NCBI RefSeq assembly: GCF_025359345.1 | Contig: NZ_JANYGQ010000038.1 | Coordinates: forward strand, 186,001-250,000 | Length of the DNA: 64,000 bases | Origin: Mucilaginibacter sp. | GTDB lineage: Bacteria; Bacteroidota; Bacteroidia; Sphingobacteriales; Sphingobacteriaceae | Direction: 5' to 3' | In this document: positions 9,510 to 18,431 of the stretch, piece after piece | How the letters are laid out: each line of letters opens with the position of its first letter | Position numbering within the stretch: position 1 is the stretch's first letter | The notes under the pieces: model-generated | The model's input: only the letters and a program-made list of their open reading frames with translations | What the model was told of the DNA's origin: nothing | Databases searched by the model: none | Translations under genes and position numbers: made by a program

Positions 9510-12500
9510 TTATGCCAGTACTCTCTTCTTTTCAATTTTTCTGTATTCGGTTGGCAGCATGTTAAATTTATCTTTAAACGAGCGGGAAAAGTAATGCGGG
9601 GTAGCGAAACCAGCCTCATAAGCTATCTGTGAAATTGTAAGATCACTTTTCAGCAGCAATACCGCAGCCCTGTCGAGTTTATACGATCTGATAAATTCAA
9701 CGGGAGGGAGGCCGGTAAGCTCGAATATCTTTGTGTAAAGAGCTCCCCGGCTCATCGACAAATGCTGGCTCAAATCCACGACAGAAAATTTAGGATTGTT
9801 TAAATTGTTGTCGATATAATTTATCACTTTGGTTAAGAACTTCTCTTTGGTCGACTCGACTTCCATGCCCGTATGGACAACTTTTAATTGCCTTGTGTAG
9901 GTGTTCTTAAGAGAAGTGTTAAGTTGAAGAAGGTTTTTGATTTTTACATTTAATATTTCGAAGTTAAAAGGTTTTGTCAGATAATCGTTCGCGCCCGATT
10001 CAAGCCCCCTCAACTGCTCATCCTCGCCTGTGCGGGCTGTAAGCATTATAAATGGAATGTGGTTTGTACGTTTGTCGGCTTTGATTTTTCTACTTAGTGC
10101 TATGCCATTCATGTATGGCATGGTTATATCGCTTATGATCAAATCGGGATGGCATGAAAGCGCCCTATCCCAACCCTCTTCACCGTTTGATGCCTCAACA
10201 ATTTTATATTGTTTTTTTAAATTGTCCTTAATATAATAGCGGAATTCATCGTTATCCTCCACGATAAGTATTACCGGAATATCTCCGACAGGCAGGTCGT
10301 TATCTGGTTTTGAAAGCGCAGTTTGTTTATCATCAGTTGGATTGGCTGGAAGCCAAATATTTTCAGCACTATCGGCAAAAATCTCGAGAGGGAGTAATAC
10401 GCTGAAAACCGAACCTTTACCTGGTTCACTTTCAACAGATATACTGCCGTCATGCATTTCAACAAACTCTTTTGTGATTGAAAGGCCGATTCCGCTTCCC
10501 GGGTTTGCATTGCTTATATTGGTATCGCTTACCTGGTAAAACCGCTTAAAAATCAACTGTTTTGTTTCCGCATCTATACCGATGCCGTTATCACTTATTT
10601 TGAATTCAAGCACGGTTTTATCGGCCTGTGATGTCGGATGCTGAACTACATCGACGGAAACAATTCCTCCGGGCAATGTAAATTTAAAGGCGTTTGAAAG
10701 AAGGTTAAATAGGATGCGCTCCACCTTATCGTGATCAAACCGTACGAATAGTTTTTCATGTGTGGCATTAAATTCAAGCGCTATGCACCGCGATTCAGAT
10801 AAATCATGAAACGAATCCACAACACCGCTAATGAACGAAATTATTTCGCCTTCGCCCAGGCTAAGTTTCAATTCTTGTTCTTCTAATTTCCGGAAATCTA
10901 AAAGTTGATTTACCAAATTCAATAGCCGTCTGGCGTTTCTCAGTATCACCGACAACTGGCCGGTTGTTTGATCATCTTTATGCTCCGCCAATAATTTATT
11001 TGCGGGAGCCATTATAAGCGAAATTGGGGTGCGGAATTCATGACTCAGGTTGGTGAGAAATTTTATTTTCAACTGGTCCAGTTCATGAACCCGCTCCGCT
11101 TCTCTTCTTTCTTGTTCAAGAGCAAGTTTAGCTTTCAATTTGTTAATACCTCTATGGCGGATAAGCAATAACCCGCCCGCTGCCGCCAGTGCATATAGCA
11201 GGTATGCGTACCACGTCATCCATATAGGCGGATGAATTACGATTCGGATTTGTGCCCCGGCGCTGTTCCATATACCATCATTGTTGCAGGCCCGCACTTC
11301 AAAAAGATATTCACCAGGGTCTAAGTTGGTATAATACGCTGTTGTAGCAGAACCTACATAATTCCAGGTTTTATTGAACGATTTCAATATGTAGGCGTAC
11401 CGATTTTGCTGGGGCAATGTAAAATTGATTGCAGAATAACTAATAGAAAAGTTTTGCTTATAATCTAAGTCGATTTGTTTTGCTACCGAAATGTCCTGCT
11501 TAAGAGGTGAATGATCGCCAGGCGATATAACGGTATTGTTTACCTTCAAGGCCGTAAAAAAAACCGGAGGAACGTTGCTGTTACGATTTACTTCTTGTGT
11601 GGGGTCGATATAATTAAAGCCTTCTGCCCCGCCAAAGAAAAGCAGTCCCTTACTTGTCCGAAGCCCTGATCCGTCAATAAATGCGTCATTTTGCAGGCCA
11701 TTGTAAGCTGAGTAATGCGTAAACTTTTTTAATGCAATATTAAATTTACATATTCCCTTTCCTGTGGTTAACCAAATGTTACCGCTTTGGTCTTCCAGCA
11801 GTTTGTGTACTACTCCATCTGGCAGTTTTTCTGGCGCAAGGTAACTTGCTAATTTTTTACTGCTGGAGTTGAAACAAAATAAACCATCGCCTGCAGTGCC
11901 TATCCACATATTACGGTCGTGATCTTCCATGAGTGAAAATGCGCGGTCAACTGCCATCCCGGTGTTCTTATTGCTGTATACTTGAAATTTTTGGCTTTTT
12001 GGGTTTAAGACCGCTATTCCACTACCGTATGTACCGATCCAGATATTTCCCTCATGATCTTCTTCAATAGCCCTGACGAAACCATTTACAGGTAACTGTC
12101 TTTCATCGGCAGAAACAGGATTTGATACGTATTTCAGGAAAGTCCTGGTGCTGGGATCAAATACGTTTACACCGCCACCATTGGTTCCGATCCAAATCTT
12201 CCCCTTGCTGTCTTCCTTAAAACAAAAAATTTCGTCATTATTTATATGCGTAATATCTTTTCCGGCAGTTAACTGTTGATACTGGCCGGTTTTGGTGTTA
12301 TAAATAAATACACCGTCCTGGAAAGTGCCGATCCAGAGTTGTTGATTTCGGTCAAGAATCATACTCAGGATTGGAAGCCCGGCCGAATTATTCTTTTCCT
12401 TTGCCTTAAGAGTAATATGGCTGAACAGGCCACTCTTTAAATGAAAAAGGTTCAACCCCCCGCCATCTGTGCCAACAAATATATCCCCATCTTTATTTTC

Positions 12501-13643
12501 TGCGAATGAGGAAACAAATGGAGCATTGAGGCCTGCCGGGTCGTAGGCGTTATTTTGCTTTGAATTAAACAGGGTGAGATTTTTGTCGTACTTATCCACA
12601 CCTCCCTGGTAGGTACCGATCCAATAAATGCCACTGGGGTCATTATAAATGCAACGGATTGACTTGCTGCTGACACTAAATTTATCCCGGTCGTCATGAT
12701 TGTAACGCTTTATTTTCCCCGACAACGTATTTACGATATTCAGTCCACCCTCGGCGCCTACCCAAATGTCGTTACCGCTTGGCGCTATACTATAAATAAG
12801 ATTGCCGCTCAGGGTGCTGTTATCTTCGGCGTTATACTTGAAATTCCGGAACGTTTTTAAGTCGGGCGACAGGCAGCTAAGTCCGTCATTTGTGCCTATC
12901 CATAGCCTGTGCTGGCATTCGGCTATCGCGTTAACCCCATCATTTGGGATGCTTGCGGGGTTGTTATTGTCGTGCCTGAAGGAAATAAAATTGTTTTTTG
13001 CTTCATTATAAAGATATAGGCCTTTCTCTGTACCAATCCACATTCGCTGTTGACTATCCCTGAAGATAGATAATATGATGCCCGGCCGAAGCTGCCCGGG
13101 TTTACGTTCGTCGGGTTTAAAAAATATTCCTTTTGCGGTTTTAGGGTCAAATATGCACAAGCCCCCCAGCGTGCCAATCCACAGCCGGCCATTATTATCG
13201 CTGTAAATTGCCTTAATGTAGCTGTCTGTGACTTCTTTGTATTTGGAGCGTATTTCGAAAGGTTGAAACTGATCGTGGGAACGGTCGAAAAAATACAATC
13301 CGCCGCCCATAGTACCAACCCAAAGCTGCCCGCCACCATCTTCATACATACATGCCACTTCCTTTGAGCGGTAGCCCGATTTATCGGAAGGATCAAAACG
13401 GTAGGCCTTGTGTTCCATGCCGTCGAATCTGTCAAGGCCGTCCGCTGTTGCAAACCATAAATATCCGTAATGGTCTTTTATAATAGCGTTAACTGTGTTC
13501 GAAAGCAATCCATCGTGAGATGTTAATACTGTGAACCGTATAGTCTGACCGCAGCATTGAAAGGTAATGCCCAATGCCATTAATGCTATAAAAAACATCC
13601 TTTTGCCTATAATACGCTTAATTTGTAATGCAAAATTTAACAT
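9510..13643 (-). CDS. Hybrid two-component system regulator (HTCS), likely controlling the xylan locus
   Basis: A 1377-residue one-protein signalling system spanning the inner membrane. After an N-terminal signal/anchor (the hydrophobic stretch begins at about residue 16, an alternative start), residues about 30-720 form two periplasmic propellers of Reg_prop repeats (repeated W-I-G-T and L-W-I/F-G motifs). A Y_Y_Y domain (about 740-805) and a membrane helix (about 810-830) follow. The cytoplasmic part has a HisKA domain with phospho-acceptor His868 (NLSHEFRTP), an HATPase_c domain (NLLSNAFKFT, DNGIGI, GSGIGLSI), a receiver domain with Asp1172 (IISDITMP) and a C-terminal AraC-type double helix-turn-helix. 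HTCS proteins normally sense oligosaccharides and activate the neighbouring polysaccharide genes. It is convergent with the first enzyme series and divergent from the GH8 series. Confidence 0.95.
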   Translation of the reverse strand: MLNFALQIKRIIGKRMFFIALMALGITFQCCGQTIRFTVLTSHDGLLSNTVNAIIKDHYGYLWFATADGLDRFDGMEHKAYRFDPSDKSGYRSKEVACMYEDGGGQLWVGTMGGGLYFFDRSHDQFQPFEIRSKYKEVTDSYIKAIYSDNNGRLWIGTLGGLCIFDPKTAKGIFFKPDERKPGQLRPGIILSIFRDSQQRMWIGTEKGLYLYNEAKNNFISFRHDNNNPASIPNDGVNAIAECQHRLWIGTNDGLSCLSPDLKTFRNFKYNAEDNSTLSGNLIYSIAPSGNDIWVGAEGGLNIVNTLSGKIKRYNHDDRDKFSVSSKSIRCIYNDPSGIYWIGTYQGGVDKYDKNLTLFNSKQNNAYDPAGLNAPFVSSFAENKDGDIFVGTDGGGLNLFHLKSGLFSHITLKAKEKNNSAGLPILSMILDRNQQLWIGTFQDGVFIYNTKTGQYQQLTAGKDITHINNDEIFCFKEDSKGKIWIGTNGGGVNVFDPSTRTFLKYVSNPVSADERQLPVNGFVRAIEEDHEGNIWIGTYGSGIAVLNPKSQKFQVYSNKNTGMAVDRAFSLMEDHDRNMWIGTAGDGLFCFNSSSKKLASYLAPEKLPDGVVHKLLEDQSGNIWLTTGKGICKFNIALKKFTHYSAYNGLQNDAFIDGSGLRTSKGLLFFGGAEGFNYIDPTQEVNRNSNVPPVFFTALKVNNTVISPGDHSPLKQDISVAKQIDLDYKQNFSISYSAINFTLPQQNRYAYILKSFNKTWNYVGSATTAYYTNLDPGEYLFEVRACNNDGIWNSAGAQIRIVIHPPIWMTWYAYLLYALAAAGGLLLIRHRGINKLKAKLALEQERREAERVHELDQLKIKFLTNLSHEFRTPISLIMAPANKLLAEHKDDQTTGQLSVILRNARRLLNLVNQLLDFRKLEEQELKLSLGEGEIISFISGVVDSFHDLSESRCIALEFNATHEKLFVRFDHDKVERILFNLLSNAFKFTLPGGIVSVDVVQHPTSQADKTVLEFKISDNGIGIDAETKQLIFKRFYQVSDTNISNANPGSGIGLSITKEFVEMHDGSISVESEPGKGSVFSVLLPLEIFADSAENIWLPANPTDDKQTALSKPDNDLPVGDIPVILIVEDNDEFRYYIKDNLKKQYKIVEASNGEEGWDRALSCHPDLIISDITMPYMNGIALSRKIKADKRTNHIPFIMLTARTGEDEQLRGLESGANDYLTKPFNFEILNVKIKNLLQLNTSLKNTYTRQLKVVHTGMEVESTKEKFLTKVINYIDNNLNNPKFSVVDLSQHLSMSRGALYTKIFELTGLPPVEFIRSYKLDRAAVLLLKSDLTISQIAYEAGFATPHYFSRSFKDKFNMLPTEYRKIEKKRVLA

Positions 13644-13810
13644 GGAAAATGCTATTACTTTTTAAATTGTACAGTAGCTTCTCATAAAAAGGAAGATACT
13701 AAGTATCCTGATCATTTAATTTCCCGAAACAGGAGGTTTATAAAGGTTCCACTTCCGCCTAAAGGATTGGCAGAAATTGCACAAGGGTAAATTTAAACTT
13801 AAAATTCAAT

Positions 13811-13828
13811 TATGCAATCGATTGCATA
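13811..13828. promoter_or_regulatory. LacI-type operator candidate (18-bp perfect palindrome)
   Basis: TATGCAATCGATTGCATA is a perfect dyad with a central CG, the layout typical of LacI/GalR-family operators. Its 14-bp core TGCAATCGATTGCA recurs exactly at 34476-34489 upstream of a susC gene. Here it lies about 170 bp upstream of the HTCS start and about 440 bp upstream of the GH8 start. No LacI-family gene is present in this window, so the regulator would be encoded elsewhere. Confidence 0.6.
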
Positions 13829-14031
13829 AAAAAAATATTGCTGCCCCGATCCTAACGTTTTGCTGTATGTTGGCAGGATTTAAAGCGTAGCATTTCTTAA
13901 AACCACTTCCACATTTAATAGTGACACCCGAATGAAATGGGCATATTTCAACCAAAGTGTTGATTTATTCAACATTTGTGGCATGTCAAGTTCTATTAAG
14001 GGAATAATTTTGACGAAAATTAATCGAATAG

Positions 14032-14068
14032 TTGTTGGCTGACGATTTGTTATGTCGTTAACCAACAA
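14032..14068. promoter_or_regulatory. Long inverted repeat upstream of the GH8 operon
   Basis: Arms TTGTTGGCTGACGA (14032-14045) and TCGTTAACCAACAA (14055-14068) are complementary except for one mismatch and one position that would be G-U in RNA, around a 9-nt loop. It lies about 200 bp before the GH8 start and has no T-tract, so an operator dyad or 5'-leader structure is more likely than a terminator. Confidence 0.4.
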
Positions 14069-14265
14069 TTAGCCTGTCGAATAAAATCACCAATTGTTAC
14101 AAGCAATATAAACCGGGGAGAAATTTGCCTGCTCGTGTGCTACAGCAGTTGTAAGAGTTACGAAGGTTTTTATTGCGAACAGGATAAAGATTTTAAAGCA
14201 GGCGAATGGGGCTAGCCCGCGTTATTAAGAGAAAAAATTATATCACAATCCCTATTTAATAAAAT

Positions 14266-15546
14266 ATGAATATTAAAAAATTAGTGCTTTTGTATTTAAT
14301 GGCCACAGCGCTACCCGTTTTTGCAAATTGTCAAAGCCACAAGGCTTCAAAAAAAATGCCGGGTAGGGGCGCGGTTGCTTCCGGCGCCTATCCTAATCTT
14401 TTCAATGAAGCGGGTTATAGCAAGGCCGACATAGACAGCAAGGTGGCAAAGGCTTATTACGATGTGTTTGAAGGCCCAAATAAGGTATACTTCGAGGTGG
14501 GCGATACAATGGCATATGTATCTGATGTAAAAAACCACGATGCCAGGACAGAAGGCCTTTCGTATGGCATGATGATAGCCGTGCAGCTTAACAAAAAAGA
14601 TGTTTTTGATCGGATATGGCGATGGTCGAAAAAATACCTCCAGCACCAGGACGGGCCGCGGGAAGGATATTTTGCCTGGAGCATTAATCCTGCAACAATG
14701 AAACGTAACTCGGAGGGGTCTGCGTCCGACGGTGAATTATATTTTGTTACCGATTTGCTCTTTGCCTCAAACAGGTGGGGGAATAATACCTGCATTAACT
14801 ACTATGGCGAGGCCAGGCGGATACTGGATGCCATGTGGAAGAAAGACGGTAAAGGGAATATTCATCCTTTAATAAACATGGCGGCAAAGCAAATTTCATT
14901 TGTGCCCGAAGGCAAAGGGTATGAATGGACCGATCCTTCCTATCATTTGCCTGCATTTTACGAGGTATGGGCGCTTTATGCCAAAGATGGCCACGAACAA
15001 TTTTATCGGGATTGTGCCGACACAGCGAGAGTGTTTTTGCACAGGGCTTGTGACACAATAACAGGCCTTAACCCGGATAATACCTATTTCAACGGCAAGC
15101 CATTTGCGTGGGGAAGGATGCAACCGGCCTTTCGTTTTGATTCCTGGCGGGTTCCGATGAATATAGCGATGGATTATGTTTGGTTCGGAAAGGATAAAAA
15201 GTGGCAGCAGGAGTATGCAAAACGCTTCCAAAAATTTTTACGCTCAAAAGGGATAGACGATTTCGATGATCAGTTTAACACCGACGGTACCACACCCGCA
15301 TTTATCCTTCCGGCAGGAGGAGTTACAAAATTACGGCATTCGCTGGGCTTGGTAGCTACGTCTGCTGCCGCCTCGCTCATGGTCATCGACAAAACTAAAT
15401 TTGACTTTGTGCGTCCGCTTTGGAACGCGAAGCTGGAACCTTATGCCGATAATTATTTTGACCCATATTACGATGGTTTATTATACATATTCAGCCTGAT
15501 GCATCTGAGCGGCAAATACCAACTTATACAACCACAAATCAATTAA
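14266..15546 (+). CDS. GH8 reducing-end xylose-releasing exo-oligoxylanase-like enzyme
   Basis: 426-residue secreted GH8 enzyme. Rex-type GH8 enzymes remove single xylose units from the reducing end of xylo-oligosaccharides. Visible family features are the general acid Glu96 in ARTEGLSYGMM, Asp155 in GSASDGELYF, and the SWRVPMNIAMDYVWF region where the base Asp lies. Its length matches Rex-type enzymes. The N-terminus is a signal peptide with a Cys at position 22 (VFANC); the lipobox is poor, so secretion or lipoprotein attachment cannot be decided. It is the first gene of a plus-strand series (GH8, double CE1, SASA esterase remnant, GH10, GH95) that reads as a xylan backbone-degrading operon. 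Confidence 0.88.
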   Translation: MNIKKLVLLYLMATALPVFANCQSHKASKKMPGRGAVASGAYPNLFNEAGYSKADIDSKVAKAYYDVFEGPNKVYFEVGDTMAYVSDVKNHDARTEGLSYGMMIAVQLNKKDVFDRIWRWSKKYLQHQDGPREGYFAWSINPATMKRNSEGSASDGELYFVTDLLFASNRWGNNTCINYYGEARRILDAMWKKDGKGNIHPLINMAAKQISFVPEGKGYEWTDPSYHLPAFYEVWALYAKDGHEQFYRDCADTARVFLHRACDTITGLNPDNTYFNGKPFAWGRMQPAFRFDSWRVPMNIAMDYVWFGKDKKWQQEYAKRFQKFLRSKGIDDFDDQFNTDGTTPAFILPAGGVTKLRHSLGLVATSAAASLMVIDKTKFDFVRPLWNAKLEPYADNYFDPYYDGLLYIFSLMHLSGKYQLIQPQIN

Positions 15547-15573
15547 AATTTCATCAATCTATATAACTACACA

Positions 15574-17547
15574 ATGAACATGTCCTTAAAAACCAAGCAA
15601 TTGCTTTTTGCACTATTAACCTTTACCTTTTGTAGCATAACAGCTAATGCGCAAAGCATCGTTACCCAGGCACGCGCAGGTTTTGATGAGTACCGTGCGG
15701 ATATCCCTCACGGTAAAATTGATACCATCACTTATGATTCAAAGACGGTGGGCAACGCACGCCGCGCGCTTATTTATACGCCTCCGGGATATTCCAAGAG
15801 TAAAAAATACCCGGTGCTGTATCTTTTGCATGGTATTGGTGGCGATGAAAAAGAATGGTACAACGGTGGCAGCCCCCAGGTGATATTGGATAACCTGTAT
15901 GCACAAAATAAAATTGTGCCCATGATAGTAGTTTTGCCAAACGGCAGGGCATTAAAAGACGACCGGGCAATTGGAAATGCGATGGCCCCCGAAAAGGTAC
16001 AGGGGTTTGCCAATTTTGAAAAGGATTTATTAAGCGACCTGATCCCATTTATTGATAGCAAATACCATATTTATACCGATAAAGATCACAGAGCTGTAGC
16101 AGGCCTTTCAATGGGGGGCGGGCAATCATTAAATTTCGGTTTGGGAAACCTCGACGTGTTTTCGTGGGTAGGCGCTTTTTCTGCAGCACCCAATACCAAA
16201 AAACCGGAGGATTTGATTCCTAATACCGATGCGGTAAAAAATAAGCTGAAATTGCTATGGATATCATGCGGCTCGAGCGATGGATTACTATCATTCAGCA
16301 AACGTACCCACGACTACCTTGTAGAAAAAAATGTGCCTCATATATACTACATCGAGCCGGGCGTTCATAACTTTAAGGTTTGGAAGAATGGCTTGTATAT
16401 GTTTTCGCAATTGATTTTTAAACCGGTAGATGCATCAACTTTTCCCCAATATGCTTATAACGAAGTGGGTGTGCCTGCGCCTACGAATATTCCGGGCGTA
16501 AAATATCCCGGGATATACCCCGATAATACAGTCTTTTTTCGTGTAAAAGCGCCAGATGCAAAGACTGTTCAAATCGACCTGTTAAAAAAATATACAATGA
16601 ATAAAGATACAGGGGGTTATTGGACGGTAACTACCGACCCGGTGGCACTGGGGTTTCATTACTATTCGTTGATAATTGACGGCGTTGCTGTTGTTGACCC
16701 GGCTACCCAAACTTTTTACGGTATGGGGAGAATGGCAAGCGGAATTGACATTCCCGATCCGGACGGCGATTATTATACGGTAAAAGACGTGCCACACGGC
16801 GAAGTGCGTTCAATAAACTATTACTCCAATATAACCAAGGCCTGGAGGCGGGCGAACGTGTACACGCCACCCGGTTATGATGCACAAACCGACAAACGAT
16901 ACCCTGTACTTTACCTGCAGCATGGTTCGGGCGAAGACGAAACCGGCTGGCCTGCACAAGGTAAAATGAATTTTATATTGGATAACCTGATAGCCGCTAA
17001 ACAGGCAACCCCTATGATAGTTGTAATGGACAGAGGGTACGCCACAGACCCAACGCAACCGCCAACTACCAACACACGTGGACCAAGCATGGCTGGTAAC
17101 GTTTTTCCGGATGTGCTGGTGAAAGAAATTGTTCCAATGATTGATGCCAAATTCAGGACGCTGACCGACCGCGATCACCGTGCCATGGCAGGGCTATCCA
17201 TGGGAGGGTTTCAAACTTTTCAAACCACAATGACCAATCTCGACAAATTTGCTTACGTAGGCGGTTTCAGCGGCGCCGGTTTTATGCAGCCTGGTACTGA
17301 TATAACCAAAATGTACAATGGCGTGTTTGCCGATGCAAACGCCTTTAACCAAAAAGTTAAAGTACTTTATTTAAGTGTTGGCACTACCGAGCCGGAAAGA
17401 ATGCAAACCATGGTAAAAGGATTTCATGAGGCGCTTGAAAAGGCGGGCATTAAACAGGTGTTTTACGAATCGCCAGGTACGGCCCACGAATGGCAGTCGT
17501 GGAGGCGATCTCTAAACCAGTTTGCAAGCCTGATATTCAAGAATTAG
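15574..17547 (+). CDS. Bimodular CE1 esterase (two catalytic domains in one chain)
   Basis: 657-residue secreted protein with signal peptide ending TANAQ. Order: CE1 domain 1 (about 35-285; nucleophile Ser179 in GLSMGG, His265 in VHNFKVW), E-set domain (about 300-395), CE1 domain 2 (about 400-657; Ser542 in GLSMGG, His638 in TAHEWQSW). Both domains keep the oxyanion-region signature (LLHGIGGDEKEW and LQHGSGEDETGW), so both should be active. The second half matches the stand-alone esterases at 2883 and 6862 in layout; domain 1 lacks its own E-set. Two different esterase specificities, such as feruloyl and acetyl, on one chain would suit heavily decorated xylan, but this is inference. It lies 28 bases after GH8. 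Confidence 0.87.
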   Translation: MNMSLKTKQLLFALLTFTFCSITANAQSIVTQARAGFDEYRADIPHGKIDTITYDSKTVGNARRALIYTPPGYSKSKKYPVLYLLHGIGGDEKEWYNGGSPQVILDNLYAQNKIVPMIVVLPNGRALKDDRAIGNAMAPEKVQGFANFEKDLLSDLIPFIDSKYHIYTDKDHRAVAGLSMGGGQSLNFGLGNLDVFSWVGAFSAAPNTKKPEDLIPNTDAVKNKLKLLWISCGSSDGLLSFSKRTHDYLVEKNVPHIYYIEPGVHNFKVWKNGLYMFSQLIFKPVDASTFPQYAYNEVGVPAPTNIPGVKYPGIYPDNTVFFRVKAPDAKTVQIDLLKKYTMNKDTGGYWTVTTDPVALGFHYYSLIIDGVAVVDPATQTFYGMGRMASGIDIPDPDGDYYTVKDVPHGEVRSINYYSNITKAWRRANVYTPPGYDAQTDKRYPVLYLQHGSGEDETGWPAQGKMNFILDNLIAAKQATPMIVVMDRGYATDPTQPPTTNTRGPSMAGNVFPDVLVKEIVPMIDAKFRTLTDRDHRAMAGLSMGGFQTFQTTMTNLDKFAYVGGFSGAGFMQPGTDITKMYNGVFADANAFNQKVKVLYLSVGTTEPERMQTMVKGFHEALEKAGIKQVFYESPGTAHEWQSWRRSLNQFASLIFKN

Positions 17548-17560
17548 GCCCCCCTGCAAA

Positions 17561-18406
17561 ATGAAACTTAAAATCATAGCTGCGGCTTGCCTTATTTTGT
17601 TGGCCTTGAGCGGCTTTTCGCAGGATAAGAAGTTTTATATATTTATTTGCTTCGGGTAATCGAACATGGAGGGCAACGCAAGGATACAGGCACAGGACTC
17701 GATTGGTATTGACAGCAGGTTCCAGGTACTGCAAGCTGTTGACTGCGGCGACAAAGGCAGGCTTAAAGACAATTGGTACACAGCTATACCACCATTGGCA
17801 CGTTGTACCACCGGCCTGACACCTGCCGACTATTTTGGACGGACGCTGGTAGCCAACCTGCCGGAAAAAATACGGATTGGCATCATTAACGTTTCCGTAG
17901 CCGGGGCTAAAATCGAGATTTTTGAAAAGGATAGCTATCAATCGTACCTTGCAACCGCTCCCGGATGGATGAAGAACATAGTTGCCGAATATGGAGGTAA
18001 TCCTTACGACAGATTGGTAACCCTTGCCAAATTAGCACAAAAGTCGGGCGTGATTAAGGGGATATTGTTACACCAGGGTGAATCCAACACGAACGATACG
18101 CTATGGACAAAAAAAGTTAAAGGCGTTTACGATAATTTGATAAAGGATTTAAAGCTAAAGCCCCGAAAGGTGCCGTTACTTGCGGGTGAAGTGGTGAATG
18201 CCGACCAAAGCGGAATTTGCGCAAGCATGAACAAAATTATAGCCACACTGCCTCAGGTTGTTTCAAACTCGTATGTTATTTCTTCGGCAGGCTGTACCTG
18301 CTCCCGCGATCACCTGCATTTTACAGCGGAGGGATGCCGGTTGTTGGGAACGCGATATGGCGAGACGATGCTTTCGTTATTAGGTTATAAGGTTAAAGAA
18401 AATTAA
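17561..18406 (+). pseudogene. SASA-family carbohydrate esterase interrupted by an in-frame TAA at the GQSN serine motif
   Basis: From the ATG at 17561 the frame encodes a good signal peptide (MKLKIIAAACLILLALSGFS) and then KKFYIFICFG, followed by TAA at 17657-17659 (codon 33). The same frame continues without another stop to 18406 with SNMEGNA. Members of this family (SASA, sialate O-acetylesterase-like; CE6-like acetylxylan esterases) read G-Q-S-N-M here, with the Ser as nucleophile, so a single C-to-T change (CAA to TAA) accounts for the stop. The rest is well preserved, including LLHQGESNTND and the C-terminal SRDHLHFTAEGCRLLG block with Asp and His. Initiation at the ATG at 17666 would give 246 residues lacking both signal peptide and catalytic Ser. 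The repaired protein would be 281 residues. Confidence 0.85.
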
Positions 18407-18431
18407 TAAGCAAATAAACCATTAACAAAAT

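Larger units (their letters stand above)
13644..14265. other. Divergent intergenic region (622 bp) between HTCS and the GH8 operon
   Basis: Gene-free control region. It contains the 18-bp palindrome at 13811-13828 and a 14-bp-arm inverted repeat at 14032-14068, listed separately. A heptamer TCGAATA occurs on both sides of the inverted repeat. I see no complete ORF with coding character and no RNA gene. Confidence 0.6.

Noticed and set aside
12923..13453. 176-codon minus-strand open frame
   Set aside because: Overlaps the HTCS Reg_prop region in another frame of the same strand; the HTCS frame has clear repeats and this one has none.
17537..17941. 134-codon minus-strand open frame across the esterase lesion
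   Set aside because: Antisense to a conserved SASA coding frame; no independent support.
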